Shown: positions 31,487 through 40,923 of the stretch, in pieces
How positions within the stretch are numbered: position 1 is the stretch's first letter
How the letters are laid out: each line of letters begins with the position of its first letter
NCBI RefSeq assembly: GCF_002752655.1
Contig: NZ_CP023737.1
Coordinates: 1,736,001-1,800,000 of the forward strand
Direction: 5' to 3'
DNA from: Methylosinus trichosporium OB3b
Lineage (GTDB): Bacteria > Pseudomonadota > Alphaproteobacteria > Rhizobiales > Beijerinckiaceae
Length of the DNA stretch: 64,000 nucleotides
Translations under genes and position numbers: made by a program
The notes under the pieces: generated by a model
Databases searched by the model: none
What the model was told of the DNA's origin: nothing
Seen by the model: only the letters and a program-made list of their open reading frames with translations

Positions 31487-34063
31487 ATGGACGAGCTGCT
31501 GAGCGATTTCCTTGTCGAGACGACCGAGCACGTCGACGCCGCGACGATGGAGCTCGTTCAGCTCGAGAAAGCGCCGGGCGACCGGACGCTCATCGCCAGC
31601 CTGTTCCGCCATATTCACACGATCAAAGGCACGAGCGGCTTTCTGAAGCTGCCGCGCGTCGGCCGCCTCACCCATGCGACCGAGGCGCTGATCGGGGCCT
31701 TGCGCGACGGCGCGCCGGTCGCCCCCTCGCATGTCACCCTCGTCTTCGCCTCCGTCGATCGGCTGAAGGACATTCTCGCCGAAATGGGCCAGTCCGAGGA
31801 GGAGCCAGCCGGCGATGACGGCGATCTCATCGGCGCGCTCGAGGAGGCGACCGCCGCGGCCCGTGCAGGCTTGGCGCGCTTGCGCGCCGATGCGCGCGAG
31901 CCAGCGGAGGCCCCGGCCGAGACGCCGCCAGCGGCGGCGGCTCCTGCGCCGCTGTCTGCAACCTCCGAGGCGCATGCCTCCGGGACCGGCGGCCATATCG
32001 GCGAGACCGTGCGCGTCTCGGTCGCCGTGCTCGACCGGCTGATGGGCATCGTCAGCGAGCTCGTCTCGACGCGCAACCGGCTGCTCGAGCTGTCGAGCGC
32101 GCGCAGCGACGAAGCGATGACCAGCACGGTGCAGACGCTGTCGAGCATCACCAGCGATCTTCAGGATGCGGTGATGAGCGCGCGCATGCAGCCGGTCGGC
32201 CGGCTGTTCGCGACTCTGCCGCGCCTCGTGCGCGACCTCGCCCAGGATCTCGGCAAGAAGATCGCGCTGAGCACGGAAGGCGCCGACACCGAGCTCGACC
32301 GCCAAGTGATCGAGATCATCCGCGCGCCGCTCACCCATATCATTCGCAATTGCGCCGATCATGGCCTCGAATCGCCGGCCGTGCGCGCCGCCGCAGGCAA
32401 GAGCGAGACCGGCCTCATCACCGTTCGCGCCGCCTATGACGCCGGCCAGATCACCATAGACATCGCCGACGACGGCCGCGGGCTCGACGTCGAGCGCATT
32501 CACGCCAAGGCGCTGGCGCTCGGCCTCGTCTCCGAGCCGGATGTCTCCAAGCTCGCCGATCAGGACCTGTTCCAGCTCATCTTCGCGCCCGGCTTTTCGA
32601 CGGCGGACGGCGTCACCAGAGTTTCGGGCCGCGGCGTCGGCATGGATGTCGTGCGCGAGAACATCCAATCGATCGGAGGCGCGATCACGCTCAACTCCCG
32701 CCGCGGCCGCGGCACGATGGTGACGCTGCGCATTCCTCTGACGCTCGCCATCACGCCGGCGCTGATCCTCGCCTGCGGCGGCATGCGCTTCGCCATTCCG
32801 CAGATGACGGTCGTCGAGCTGGTCGGCGTCGGCGCCGGCTTCGAGCACACGATACAATACATCAACGGCGCCGCCGTGCTGCGCCTGCGCCAGGACGTGC
32901 TGCCGCTGCTCGACCTCGCCGGCACGCTCGATCTGCGCCGCTCGACGAGCGAGGCGCCGCACAAGGGATTCGTCGTCGTGCTGCGCGTCGGCTTCGCGCG
33001 CTTCGGCCTCATCGTCGAGGCGATCGCGGATGTGCAGGAGATCGTCATCGAGCCCTTGGTCAGCGCGCTGGCGCGCCTCGGCGTGTTCTCCGGCCAGACC
33101 CTTCTCGGCGACGGCTCGGTGGTGCTGATCCTCGACCCCTCCGCGCTGATGGAGCGCGCCGGCTTGACGCGGCTCGCCGAAGATCTGTCGCGGCCCGAGG
33201 AGGCGCCGGATGTGTTTGCGCCGCCGCGAGAGAAGACCCGCATCATCCTCGTGCGCGCCGGCCCCGACTCGATGAAGGCGCTGCCGCTGTCGCTGGTGCT
33301 GCGCATCGAGGAGGTGGAGCGCGAGCGGCTGGTCGCCGCCGACGGCGCCTTCGTGATGGCCTATCGCGACAGCCTTCTGCCGGTCATGCCGGCGACCGCG
33401 GATGTTTCGCTCGACCGCAAATCCTATCCGATCCTGGTGATCTCGGGCGCCGGCCAGTCGATGGGCCTGATGGTCGAGGAGATCGTCGACGTGACCGACG
33501 AATATCTCGATCTGCAGCGAGGGAGCGCCGAGCCGCATGTGCTGGGCTCGATTCAGCTCGACGGACGCATCGTCGAGTTCCTCGACGCGACGCATTTCAT
33601 GCGCCTCGCCTGCCCCGCCGCCGTCGCGCGCGGCGTCAACAAGCGGCTCAAGGTGCTGCTTGTCGACGACAAGGCCTTCTTCCGCGACATGCTGGCGCCG
33701 ATTCTCGCCGCGGCCGGCTATGACGTCACCTCCGCCGGCTCGGCGCAGGAGGCGCTGTCCTTCCTGCGCAAGGGGCTGGTGGTGCAGGCCGTCGTCACCG
33801 ACACCGACATGCCCGAGATGGACGGCTATAATTTCGCCCGCGCGCTGCATCGGCTGCCCGGCCTCGCCGAGCTTCCGGTGGTGGCGCTGGCCGCGCAGGC
33901 GACGCCGAGCGTGCTGGCGGCGGCGGAGGCCTGCGGCATCGCCGCCGTGGCCGGCAAGTTCGACCGCCGCGCGCTGCTCGACAGCGTCGCGCGCCTGCTC
34001 CAGAGCGTGGAGACGGCGCCGCAGGACATCGAGCTGCGCATCATATCGGAGCTCGCGGCATGA
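31487..34063 (+). CDS. cheA: Hybrid CheA kinase with two CheW-like domains and a receiver
   Basis: This 858-residue kinase reads: Hpt domain (1-105, His44 in RHIHTIKGTSGF), Ala/Pro linker without a visible CheY-binding P2 domain (105-165), dimerisation helices (165-235), HATPase (235-420: HIIRNCADHGLE, IADDGRGLD, SGRGVGMDVV, RRGRGTMVTL), a CheW-like domain (425-560), a second CheW-like domain (583-710: ILVRAGPDSMKALPLSLVLR and GLMVEEIVDVTDEYLDLQRG) and a receiver (721-845: VLLVDDKAFFRD, TDTDMPEMDG, AGKFD). In the receiver the usual Thr/Ser after strand 4 is replaced by Ala (VVALAAQAT), so switching may be altered. It overlaps cheW by ATGA. Confidence 0.93.
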   Translation: MDELLSDFLVETTEHVDAATMELVQLEKAPGDRTLIASLFRHIHTIKGTSGFLKLPRVGRLTHATEALIGALRDGAPVAPSHVTLVFASVDRLKDILAEMGQSEEEPAGDDGDLIGALEEATAAARAGLARLRADAREPAEAPAETPPAAAAPAPLSATSEAHASGTGGHIGETVRVSVAVLDRLMGIVSELVSTRNRLLELSSARSDEAMTSTVQTLSSITSDLQDAVMSARMQPVGRLFATLPRLVRDLAQDLGKKIALSTEGADTELDRQVIEIIRAPLTHIIRNCADHGLESPAVRAAAGKSETGLITVRAAYDAGQITIDIADDGRGLDVERIHAKALALGLVSEPDVSKLADQDLFQLIFAPGFSTADGVTRVSGRGVGMDVVRENIQSIGGAITLNSRRGRGTMVTLRIPLTLAITPALILACGGMRFAIPQMTVVELVGVGAGFEHTIQYINGAAVLRLRQDVLPLLDLAGTLDLRRSTSEAPHKGFVVVLRVGFARFGLIVEAIADVQEIVIEPLVSALARLGVFSGQTLLGDGSVVLILDPSALMERAGLTRLAEDLSRPEEAPDVFAPPREKTRIILVRAGPDSMKALPLSLVLRIEEVERERLVAADGAFVMAYRDSLLPVMPATADVSLDRKSYPILVISGAGQSMGLMVEEIVDVTDEYLDLQRGSAEPHVLGSIQLDGRIVEFLDATHFMRLACPAAVARGVNKRLKVLLVDDKAFFRDMLAPILAAAGYDVTSAGSAQEALSFLRKGLVVQAVVTDTDMPEMDGYNFARALHRLPGLAELPVVALAAQATPSVLAAAEACGIAAVAGKFDRRALLDSVARLLQSVETAPQDIELRIISELAA

Positions 34064-34569
34064 ACCGATCCCCTGCCGACGCGCGCCACGCGCAGAGCCG
34101 CAACTTCACCATCAAGGTGCGGGCGCAGACTTTCGGCCTGCCGGTCGAATGCGTGAAGACGATCTTCCATATCGACGCCCTGACGCCGGTGCCGCTGGCG
34201 CCGCGGGAGGTCGCCGGCCTCGCCAATCTGCGCGGCCGCATCGTCACCGCGCTGCATCTCGACCGCTGCCTCAAGCTCGACACGGACGGCGAGCGCGCGC
34301 CGGGCGCGCTCGCAGTCGGCATAGAGCAGCATGGCGAGAGATATGCGCTGCTCATCGACGACACGGGCGACGTCGTGACCTGCGACGAACGCGACCGGAT
34401 CGCCTATCCGACCCATGTCGGCCCGCAATTGGCCGAGGCGACCAACGCCTGCTATCGCGTCGGCGACGGATTTCTGCCGATCCTCGACATAGACGTTCTG
34501 TTGAAGCGAATGTCCCGACAGGTGGACGCCGCTTCGCAGCGAGAGGCCACAGGAGGAGGTGAGAGATGA
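34060..34569 (+). CDS. cheW: CheW coupling protein
   Basis: This 169-residue protein is a single CheW domain: NFTIKVRAQTFGLPVECVKT, a strand pair with PLAPREVAGLANLRGRIVTA and LLIDDTGDVVTCDERDRIAY. CheW links chemoreceptors to CheA. No receptor gene lies in the window, so the array components must be encoded elsewhere. It overlaps cheA and cheY by four bases each, so the three are tightly coupled. Confidence 0.9.
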   Translation: MNRSPADARHAQSRNFTIKVRAQTFGLPVECVKTIFHIDALTPVPLAPREVAGLANLRGRIVTALHLDRCLKLDTDGERAPGALAVGIEQHGERYALLIDDTGDVVTCDERDRIAYPTHVGPQLAEATNACYRVGDGFLPILDIDVLLKRMSRQVDAASQREATGGGER

Positions 34570-34931
34570 AGCAGATTTTGGTGGTCGACGATTCGGCGGT
34601 GATCCGCAAGGTCGCGCGACGCATTCTCGAGGGGCTGGAGCTCAGCACCAGCGAAGCCGCCGACGGCCGCAAGGCGCTCGACGCCTGCGCGGCCGCCATG
34701 CCGGACGCGATCCTGCTCGACTGGAACATGCCGGAGATGGACGGGTTCGAGTTCCTGCGCGAGCTGCGCCGCATGCCCGGCGGTCGCACGCCCAAGGTCG
34801 TGTTCTGCACGACCGAGAACGAGGCCGGCCATATCGCCGCGGCGATCGACGCCGGCGCCGACGAATATATCATGAAGCCCTTCGATCAACAGATCGTCCG
34901 GTCGAAGCTCGAGGAGATCGGCTTCATCTGA
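34566..34931 (+). CDS. cheY: CheY-type single-domain response regulator
   Basis: This 121-residue receiver has all key residues: VVDDSAVIRK (acidic pocket), LLDWNMPEMDG (phospho-Asp), FCTTENE (switch Thr) and YIMKPFD (Lys). A good AGGAGGTGAG ribosome site precedes ATG 34566. As the free receiver of the cluster it is the likely output or phosphate sink of the hybrid CheA. Whether it acts on flagella or on another output cannot be told from sequence. Confidence 0.93.
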   Translation: MKQILVVDDSAVIRKVARRILEGLELSTSEAADGRKALDACAAAMPDAILLDWNMPEMDGFEFLRELRRMPGGRTPKVVFCTTENEAGHIAAAIDAGADEYIMKPFDQQIVRSKLEEIGFI

Positions 34932-35059
34932 CAAAAACCGGCTTGGCAGGTGCGGCGAGCCTCAGTTCGATCGTGACAGCCCATGCGTGACTTGCGTCCC
35001 TTCGCCCTCTCCGGCGCGTTCGCGCGCTCCGCTCGCGAATGCGTTGCGGAGCGCCGGCG

Positions 35060-35908
35060 ATGAGCGTCGCCTTCGCGCGGCTGCGCCGCCTGCTGCTCTC
35101 GGTCGCCGGCCTCTCGCTCGACGCCGACAAGCTCTATCTCGCCGAGAGCCGGCTCGCGCCGCTCATGCTCGAGAACGGCGACATCGATCTCGCCGAGCTG
35201 ATGCGCCGGATCGAGCGTTCGGGCGACGAGCAGTTTCTGCAGGCGGTCATCGACGCGATGACCACCAACGAGACCTTCTTTTTCCGTGACCGCGCGCCGT
35301 TCGAATGGCTGCGCCGCCACTGGCTGCCCGAGATCATGGCGCGGCGCCGCGATCAGCGCCGGCTGCGCATCTGGTCCGCCGCCTGCTCCACCGGACAGGA
35401 GCCCTATTCTCTGGCGATGACGTTCGAGGAGGAGGCCGAGCGGCTCGACGGCTGGCGCGTCGAAATATTGGCGAGCGACATCAGCGAGACGGCGCTGGAA
35501 GCGGCGCGGCGCGGCGTCTACAGCCAGTTCGAGGTCCAGCGCGGTCTGTCCACCGCGCGGCTGCTGCGGCATTTCGAGCCGCCGCCGGTGATCGGCGGCT
35601 GGCGCGTGAACGCGCGGCTGCGCGGCCGCGTCGTCTTCCGCAAGATCAATTTGTGCGATGATTTTCGCGAGATCGGCGCGTTCGACCTGATCTTGTGCCG
35701 GAACGTGCTGATGTATCTCGATGGCGACGTGAAACGGCAGGTCCTCTCGCGCCTCGCGGGATCGCTCGAGAGCGACGGCCATCTCATTCTCGGAACCTCG
35801 GAGAACGTCGGACCGGCCAATCGCTCCTTCACGCCGGATGCGGCCGAATGCGGTTGGCGGCTGCGCCGCAAAACGCACGCGCGGCGTCTCGCCGCTGTGG
35901 GAGGCTGA
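35060..35908 (+). CDS. cheR: CheR methyltransferase
   Basis: This 282-residue enzyme has the CheR order: an N-terminal helical domain (VAFARLRRLLLSVAGLSLDA and MTTNETFFFRD) and a SAM-binding domain (RIWSAACSTGQEPYSLAMTF, EILASDISETALEAARRGVY, FDLILCRNVLMYLD). It methylates glutamates of chemoreceptors with S-adenosylmethionine. Start 35060 gives the normal family length. No cheB or cheD is seen, so demethylation must come from elsewhere. A large hairpin (35986-36047) follows before convergent ctrA. Confidence 0.93.
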   Translation: MSVAFARLRRLLLSVAGLSLDADKLYLAESRLAPLMLENGDIDLAELMRRIERSGDEQFLQAVIDAMTTNETFFFRDRAPFEWLRRHWLPEIMARRRDQRRLRIWSAACSTGQEPYSLAMTFEEEAERLDGWRVEILASDISETALEAARRGVYSQFEVQRGLSTARLLRHFEPPPVIGGWRVNARLRGRVVFRKINLCDDFREIGAFDLILCRNVLMYLDGDVKRQVLSRLAGSLESDGHLILGTSENVGPANRSFTPDAAECGWRLRRKTHARRLAAVGG

Positions 35909-35985
35909 GGGGGAGGAGCGAATAGCGCGTAGCGAGTAGATCGGGGTCGCTACGGGTTTGCGTCATTCGATTCGATATGTCCAAA

Positions 35986-36047
35986 GAGCGAACCTGAAGG
36001 CTCGCGGTCCAGCGCCGTGCTTGGACCGCGAGCCTTCAGGCTCGCTC
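35986..36047. terminator. 26-bp stem hairpin between cheR and ctrA
   Basis: GAGCGAACCTGAAGGCTCGC (first 20 of 26 bases, 35986-36011) pairs with 36022-36047 around a 10-base loop, with one mismatch. There is no T-run on either side. The place between convergent genes suggests a bidirectional stop, but the stem is much longer than an ordinary terminator and could also be a dispersed repeat. Confidence 0.6.
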
Positions 36048-36104
36048 TCGAGGCCCACCAATTTTCGATGAAGCAGCCCCCTACTCCGTATTCGCTTCCC
36101 CCAC

Positions 36105-36806
36105 TCAGGCGATGATCCGCTCATCCGCCTCGCTCGGCTCGCGCAGCACATAGCCGCGGCCCCACACCGTCTCGATGTAGTTGCGGCCGTCGCTGGCGTT
36201 GGCGAGCTTCTTACGCAGCTTGCAGATGAACACGTCGATGATCTTGAGCTCCGGCTCGTCCATGCCGCCGTAGAGATGGTTGAGGAACATCTCCTTGGTC
36301 AGCGTCGTGCCCTTGCGCAGCGAGAGCAGCTCGAGCATCTGATATTCCTTGCCGGTCAGATGCACGCGCGAGCCGGAGACCTCGACCGTCTTCTGATCGA
36401 GATTGACGACGAGATCGCCGGTGATGATGACCGACTGCGCATGGCCCTTCGAGCGGCGAACGATGGCGTGGATGCGCGCGACCAGCTCGTCCTTGTGGAA
36501 CGGCTTGGTGAGATAGTCGTCGGCGCCGAAGCCGAGACCCTTCACCTTGTCCTCTATGCCGGCGAGGCCGGAGAGGATGAGGATCGGCGTCTTGACCTTG
36601 GCGACGCGCAACGTGCGCAGCACCTCATAGCCCGACATGTCGGGAAGGTTCAGATCGAGCAAAATGATATCATAATCATAGAGCTTTCCGAGATCGATCC
36701 CTTCCTCGCCGAGATCGGTCGCGTAGACGTTGAAATTTTCGGACTTGAGCATGAGCTCGATGCTTTGAGCTGTCGCGCTGTCATCCTCGATCAGTAAAAC
36801 GCGCAT
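36105..36806 (-). CDS. ctrA: CtrA cell-cycle master regulator
   Basis: This 233-residue OmpR-type response regulator is almost diagnostic: [80 protein letters not shown], then a winged-helix output domain ([53 protein letters not shown]). CtrA controls division, motility and polarity genes and is phosphorylated through CckA and ChpT. Here it lies convergent to the chpT-che set. A TTAACCAT half-site at 36925-36932 upstream suggests autoregulation. Confidence 0.97.
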   Translation of the reverse strand: MRVLLIEDDSATAQSIELMLKSENFNVYATDLGEEGIDLGKLYDYDIILLDLNLPDMSGYEVLRTLRVAKVKTPILILSGLAGIEDKVKGLGFGADDYLTKPFHKDELVARIHAIVRRSKGHAQSVIITGDLVVNLDQKTVEVSGSRVHLTGKEYQMLELLSLRKGTTLTKEMFLNHLYGGMDEPELKIIDVFICKLRKKLANASDGRNYIETVWGRGYVLREPSEADERIIA

Positions 36807-36924
36807 CTTCAGGTCCCCACCCCAGCTCCACGTACGGGCGTCGCCGCGCCCGCGCGACGGCGACGCGCCTTTTTTCGAGGCGCCCGCTCGATCGAATGTC
36901 CCTTTCTGGAAACGCTAAGCGGTA

Positions 36925-36932
36925 ATGGTTAA
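36925..36932 (-). promoter_or_regulatory. CtrA half-site TTAACCAT upstream of ctrA
   Basis: On the minus strand TTAACCAT lies about 120 bases before the ctrA start, continuing TACCGCTTA. TTAACCAT is the known CtrA half-site in Caulobacter-type promoters; the full TTAA-N7-TTAA spacing is not met. Autoregulation is plausible. Confidence 0.5.
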
Positions 36933-37339
36933 CAAACCCTGATCTCGACCCCGGCCGTCGTTCGGACGGCGCCGGCTCGGGGGCCGCGGCCTTCCGACGG
37001 GCGTCGGCGGGCGCGGCGAATCGGGCGGCTCACCTCTTATACCTCTCGACCTCGCCTCCTAGAAGCGTGGCCGCGCGCCGAGTACAGCCTGGGGAAAGCC
37101 CGAAGCCGGGGAGCCGAGCTTCTCGCATACGGAGCCGCGCGTCTCGGATCGGTTTCGACGGCATCCGTCGTCAGCGTCACCTGTGCCGCCGGGCGCAGGG
37201 CGACAGCCGGGCGCAGGACGACTTGAACCGGCGCGCAACATGTGCGAATGGCGACCGGCACGCGAGCCTTCCAGAGAGCCGCTCCCCGCGAGGCGGCCGA
37301 CGCCGCGTCGGCCCTCGATCAGATTCGACGAGTTCCCCC
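36933..37339. other. Non-coding gap between ctrA and the methyltransferase gene
   Basis: The stretch is GC-rich with several open but featureless frames. In-frame codons upstream of the GTG at 37340 run back to 37067 but read as Arg/Ser-rich sequence unlike the protein that follows. I see no RNA gene or clear promoter. Confidence 0.4.
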
Positions 37340-38218
37340 GTGAAATTTGCACGCCTGCGCGACAGAATTTTACGTCGCAAACCGACCCCCGCGCCGATCA
37401 AGCCTTTCGACTCTTATGAATGGCGCGCGCCGAGCGCGCAGAATTGCATCGATCTCATTCCCGGCTGGAACACCCGCTTTCCCGACGAATATGGCGTCGT
37501 CGCCGGCAATGGCGTCGCCTTCGGCGATCCGCGCATCTCTTGGGCGATCGCCCGCTACGGCTCGGTCGACGGCGCGCGCGTGCTCGAGGTCGGGCCGATG
37601 GAAGGCGCGCACACCTCTCTGCTGCATCGACGCGGGGCCGAGATCACCGCAGTGGAGGCCAATAAGGACGCCTTTTTAAAGTGCCTGATCACCAAGGAGA
37701 TCGTCGGCCTGCCGCGGGCGCGCTTCCATCTCGGCGACTGCGTGCTCTTCCTCGAGCAGAACGAGACGCGCTACGACCTCATCGTCGCCTGCGGCGTGCT
37801 CTATCACATGCGCGAGCCGCTGCGGTTCTTGCAGGCGGTCGCGGCGCGGACCGACGCGCTCTATCTGTGGACGCATTTCATGGACGATTTGTCGATTCCC
37901 GACGACGACAGCCCGCTCGCGCAAGGCCTGAGGCAGACGCGCGAGCTCGGCGAGCTCAGCGGGCGGCAGTTCGTCATGTATCGCCACAGCTATGTCGGCG
38001 CCAATCTCGCGCCGGCCTTTTGCGGCGGCATCTATGACGACGCGCGCTGGCTGCCGCGACGGTCGATCGTCGGCGCGCTCGAGACGCTCGGCTTCGATTC
38101 GGTCGAATTCGCGCATGAGGCGACGCCCCATCCCAATCTGCCGGCCTTCTCCGCCTTCGCGAGACGGACCGCGCCCGGAAAGACGTCGCCAGTGCCGCCA
38201 ACCGCCGAGGCGCGCTGA
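37340..38218 (+). CDS. SAM-dependent methyltransferase
   Basis: This 292-residue protein starts at GTG 37340 (VKFARLRDRILRRKPTPAPI). It has a class I methyltransferase core: motif I GARVLEVGPMEGAHTSLLH, acidic strand-2 end ITAVEANKDAF, HLGDCVLFL and motif IV YDLIVACGVLYHMREPLRFL. The middle resembles DUF1698/tRNA-uridine-type methyltransferases, but the substrate cannot be assigned. The C-terminus has VMYRHSYVGANLAPAFCGGI. It is a lone gene upstream of the rpmH promoter. Confidence 0.75.
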   Translation: MKFARLRDRILRRKPTPAPIKPFDSYEWRAPSAQNCIDLIPGWNTRFPDEYGVVAGNGVAFGDPRISWAIARYGSVDGARVLEVGPMEGAHTSLLHRRGAEITAVEANKDAFLKCLITKEIVGLPRARFHLGDCVLFLEQNETRYDLIVACGVLYHMREPLRFLQAVAARTDALYLWTHFMDDLSIPDDDSPLAQGLRQTRELGELSGRQFVMYRHSYVGANLAPAFCGGIYDDARWLPRRSIVGALETLGFDSVEFAHEATPHPNLPAFSAFARRTAPGKTSPVPPTAEAR

Positions 38219-38251
38219 ACCCGCTTCGTCCCACGCCGTCCGCACACGTGA

Positions 38252-38281
38252 TTGACTAATGCGCGAGCTTTTTCGTATATG
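38252..38281 (+). promoter_or_regulatory. rpmH promoter
   Basis: TTGACT (38252-38257) is followed after 17-18 bases by GTATAT/TATATG (38275-38281). It lies 230 bases ahead of rpmH with no other gene between, so it probably drives rpmH-rnpA-yidC. The 5' leader is long and no DnaA-box cluster is seen. Confidence 0.55.
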
Positions 38282-38507
38282 CGACGCGCGGCGTCGGGCG
38301 AAGGGCGGTTCCAGCGACGGAATGTCGCGTCCGCGCCACGAACGACGCGGCCGCGGATGGACGTTTCTAAAATTATCGGCGTCCTTCGGCAGCTGAAGAT
38401 TACGCGACGATAAGACCACGGCGGAGCCGAAGCGCAAACGCGTCTTCGGCGCCCGAAACGGCGGCGACGCGCGACGTCGGCGGCCGCAAAGCGAGCGGAG
38501 ACCTCGA

Positions 38508-38642
38508 GTGAAGAGAACCTATCAACCCAGCAAGATCGTGCGCAAGCGCCGCCACGGCTTCCGCGCCCGCATGGCCACCGTCGGCGGCCGCAACGTCCTC
38601 AACGCGCGCCGCGCGCGGGGACGCAAGCGCCTCTCGGCCTGA
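38508..38642 (+). CDS. rpmH: Ribosomal protein bL34
   Basis: This 44-residue protein, with start GTG 38508, reads [20 protein letters not shown], then [23 protein letters not shown]: the complete, highly conserved L34 of the large ribosomal subunit. It is the first gene of the rpmH-rnpA-yidC operon; the next start is 32 bases on. Confidence 0.97.
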   Translation: MKRTYQPSKIVRKRRHGFRARMATVGGRNVLNARRARGRKRLSA

Positions 38643-38674
38643 TCTCCCCTATCGTCGCAACGCGCGGAGGCGCG

Positions 38675-39094
38675 ATGGCCCCCGCCGCAACGACGACAGC
38701 GCGGCCCGAGCGGCTGCGGCGACGGCGCGAGTTCCTGCGCGCCGCCAAGAGCGGGCTGCAGCGCAGCGGAGGCGCCGCCTTCAAGCTGCAGGCGGCCGCG
38801 CGCGAGGGCGATGACGAGGCCCCGCCCCGCTTTGGGCTCACGGTGACGAAGAAGGTCGCCGGAGCCGTCGGACGCAATCGCATCCGCCGGCGTCTCAGGG
38901 AAGCGTTGCGCCTTTGCGGCGCGGCGGGCGCGCTTCCCGGCTATGATTATGTCTTCATCGCCCGCCCCGGCGCGCTGACCATGCCCTTCGCGGAGCTGGA
39001 AGCGCAGATGGCCGAGGCGCTGGCGAAGCTGCGGCCGCGCGCGAGCGGCCCGCAACCGCGCAACTCTCGAGCAAACGGGCCTCCGGCGTCATGA
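38675..39094 (+). CDS. rnpA: Ribonuclease P protein component
   Basis: This 139-residue protein has the RnpA core: [40 protein letters not shown] (conserved RNR helix), [10 protein letters not shown] and [12 protein letters not shown]. It binds the RNase P RNA to mature tRNA 5' ends. The C-terminal Arg/Asn/Pro tail is variable. It overlaps yidC by ATGA. Confidence 0.95.
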   Translation: MAPAATTTARPERLRRRREFLRAAKSGLQRSGGAAFKLQAAAREGDDEAPPRFGLTVTKKVAGAVGRNRIRRRLREALRLCGAAGALPGYDYVFIARPGALTMPFAELEAQMAEALAKLRPRASGPQPRNSRANGPPAS

Positions 39095-40923
39095 ACGAAT
39101 ACACCAAGAATGTGATCATCGCCGCGGGCCTGTCGATGCTGTTCATCGGCGCCTGGGATTATTTCTACGCCTTCCCCAAGCTCGAGCAGGAGCGGCAGAC
39201 TCAAGCCGAGCAGATCAAGAAGACGGCGCAGGCGCAGGCCCCGGCGGCGCGCAAGCCCGCCGCCCCCGAGACCAAGCAGGCGCAGGCGCCCACGGCGACG
39301 CAGCAGCAGCCGGCGGCCGCGCAGAAGCCAGTGAAGAAGACGCGCGAGGCCGCTCTGGCGGAGAGCCCGCGCATCGCCATCGACACGCCCTCCATCGCCG
39401 GCTCGATCGCGCTGGTCGGCGGGCGCATCGACGACGTCTCGCTCAAGAATTATCACGAGACCGTCGATCCGAAGAGCCCGATCATCGTGCTGCTCTCGCC
39501 GGAGAACGGCCCCGATCCCTATTACGCCGAGACCGGCTTCCTCGCCGCGGGCGACGCGGCGCTGCCCAATGCGCAGACGCTGTGGACCGCCGATCGCACG
39601 ACGCTCTCCGCCGCGCAGCCGGTGACGCTGAGCTATGACAATGGCCAGGGCCTCGTCTTCAAGCGCAAAATCGCGGTCGACGATCGCTATATGTTCACGG
39701 TGGCCGACAGCGTCGAGAACCACGCCGACAAGCCGGTCACGCTCTATTCCTACATGCGCGTCGCCCGCGTTGGCATCCCGGCGGGCGCGGGCTATGCGGC
39801 TCTGCACGAGGGCTTCATCGGCGTCATCGGCGAGTCCGGCGTGCAGGAGATGAAATATGAGAAGGTCGAGAAGGAGCCGCACGCGACCAAGACGCTGAGC
39901 GGAACCGGCGGCTGGCTCGGCTTCACAGAGAAATATTGGGCCGCGGTGGCGGTGCCGCAGCAGGACAAGCCCTTCGAGGCGCGCTTCTCGGCGACCGGCG
40001 CCGGAACGGTCAAAGCCTATCAGGCCGATACGGTCGGCGCGCCGCTGACGATTCAGCCCGGCGCGAGCGGCGAAACCTCGCAGCGCATCTTCGCCGGCGC
40101 CAAGGTCGTCGACATGCTCGACGCCTATCAGGCGCAGGGGATCGAGCATTTCGACCTTCTGATCGACTGGGGCTGGTTCTACTTCCTTACCCGGCCGATG
40201 TTCCGCCTCATCGACAATCTGTTCCATGTGCTCGGCAATTTCGGCCTCGCCATTCTGGCCGTGACCGTGCTCGTGAAGATCGCCTTCCTGCCGCTCGCCA
40301 ACAAGAGCTATCAGGCTGTCGCCAAGATGAAGGAAGTTCAGCCCAAGATTCAGGCGCTGAAGGAAAAATATGGCGACGACAAGCAGACGCTGAGCCGCGA
40401 GCAGATGGCGCTGTTCAAGCGTGAGAAGATCAATCCCGCCGGCGGCTGCCTGCCGATGCTGCTGCAGATTCCGGTGTTCTTCTCGCTCTATAAGGTGCTG
40501 GTCATCACCATCGAGATGCGCCACGCGCCCTTCTATGGCTGGATCAAGGACCTCTCGGCGCCCGACCCGACCAACATCTTCAACCTCTTCGGCCTCATCC
40601 CCTTCGATCCGACACAGATCCCCCTGTTCGGCTCGTTCCTGTGGCTCGGCGTCTGGCCGATCATCATGGGCTTCACCATGTGGATGCAGATGAAGATGAA
40701 TCCGGAGCCGACCGACGAGATCCAGCGCATCGCCTTCGCCTGGATGCCGGTGATCTTCACCTTCTCGCTCGGCAGCTTCGCCTCCGGCCTCGTCATCTAC
40801 TGGAGCTGGAACAATATTCTCTCGGTGACGCAGCAATGGTACATCATGCGTCGCGCCGGGGTGAAGTTCGAGCTGTGGGACAATCTGAAGAAGACCTTCG
40901 ACTTCAAGAAGAAGGCCGCGTGA
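39091..40923 (+). CDS. yidC: Membrane protein insertase YidC
   Basis: This 610-residue protein has an N-terminal membrane segment ([20 protein letters not shown]), an Ala/Gln/Pro linker (residues 35-85), the large periplasmic P1 domain of Gram-negative YidC (90-350) and five C-terminal membrane segments (from about 360). Conserved pieces include [40 protein letters not shown] and [19 protein letters not shown]. It inserts inner-membrane proteins alone or with SecYEG. Its stop overlaps the GTG of the next gene. Confidence 0.97.
   Translation: MNEYTKNVIIAAGLSMLFIGAWDYFYAFPKLEQERQTQAEQIKKTAQAQAPAARKPAAPETKQAQAPTATQQQPAAAQKPVKKTREAALAESPRIAIDTPSIAGSIALVGGRIDDVSLKNYHETVDPKSPIIVLLSPENGPDPYYAETGFLAAGDAALPNAQTLWTADRTTLSAAQPVTLSYDNGQGLVFKRKIAVDDRYMFTVADSVENHADKPVTLYSYMRVARVGIPAGAGYAALHEGFIGVIGESGVQEMKYEKVEKEPHATKTLSGTGGWLGFTEKYWAAVAVPQQDKPFEARFSATGAGTVKAYQADTVGAPLTIQPGASGETSQRIFAGAKVVDMLDAYQAQGIEHFDLLIDWGWFYFLTRPMFRLIDNLFHVLGNFGLAILAVTVLVKIAFLPLANKSYQAVAKMKEVQPKIQALKEKYGDDKQTLSREQMALFKREKINPAGGCLPMLLQIPVFFSLYKVLVITIEMRHAPFYGWIKDLSAPDPTNIFNLFGLIPFDPTQIPLFGSFLWLGVWPIIMGFTMWMQMKMNPEPTDEIQRIAFAWMPVIFTFSLGSFASGLVIYWSWNNILSVTQQWYIMRRAGVKFELWDNLKKTFDFKKKAA

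Noticed and set aside
31436..33850. 804-codon open frame on the minus strand opposite cheA
   Set aside because: It is the GC-rich shadow of cheA: composition is Arg/His/Gly/Asp-rich with no domain, and the plus-strand protein is unmistakable.
38219..38507. Chromosomal replication origin near rpmH
   Set aside because: No DnaA-box cluster or AT-rich unwinding region is visible and no dnaA, parA or gidA gene is near.
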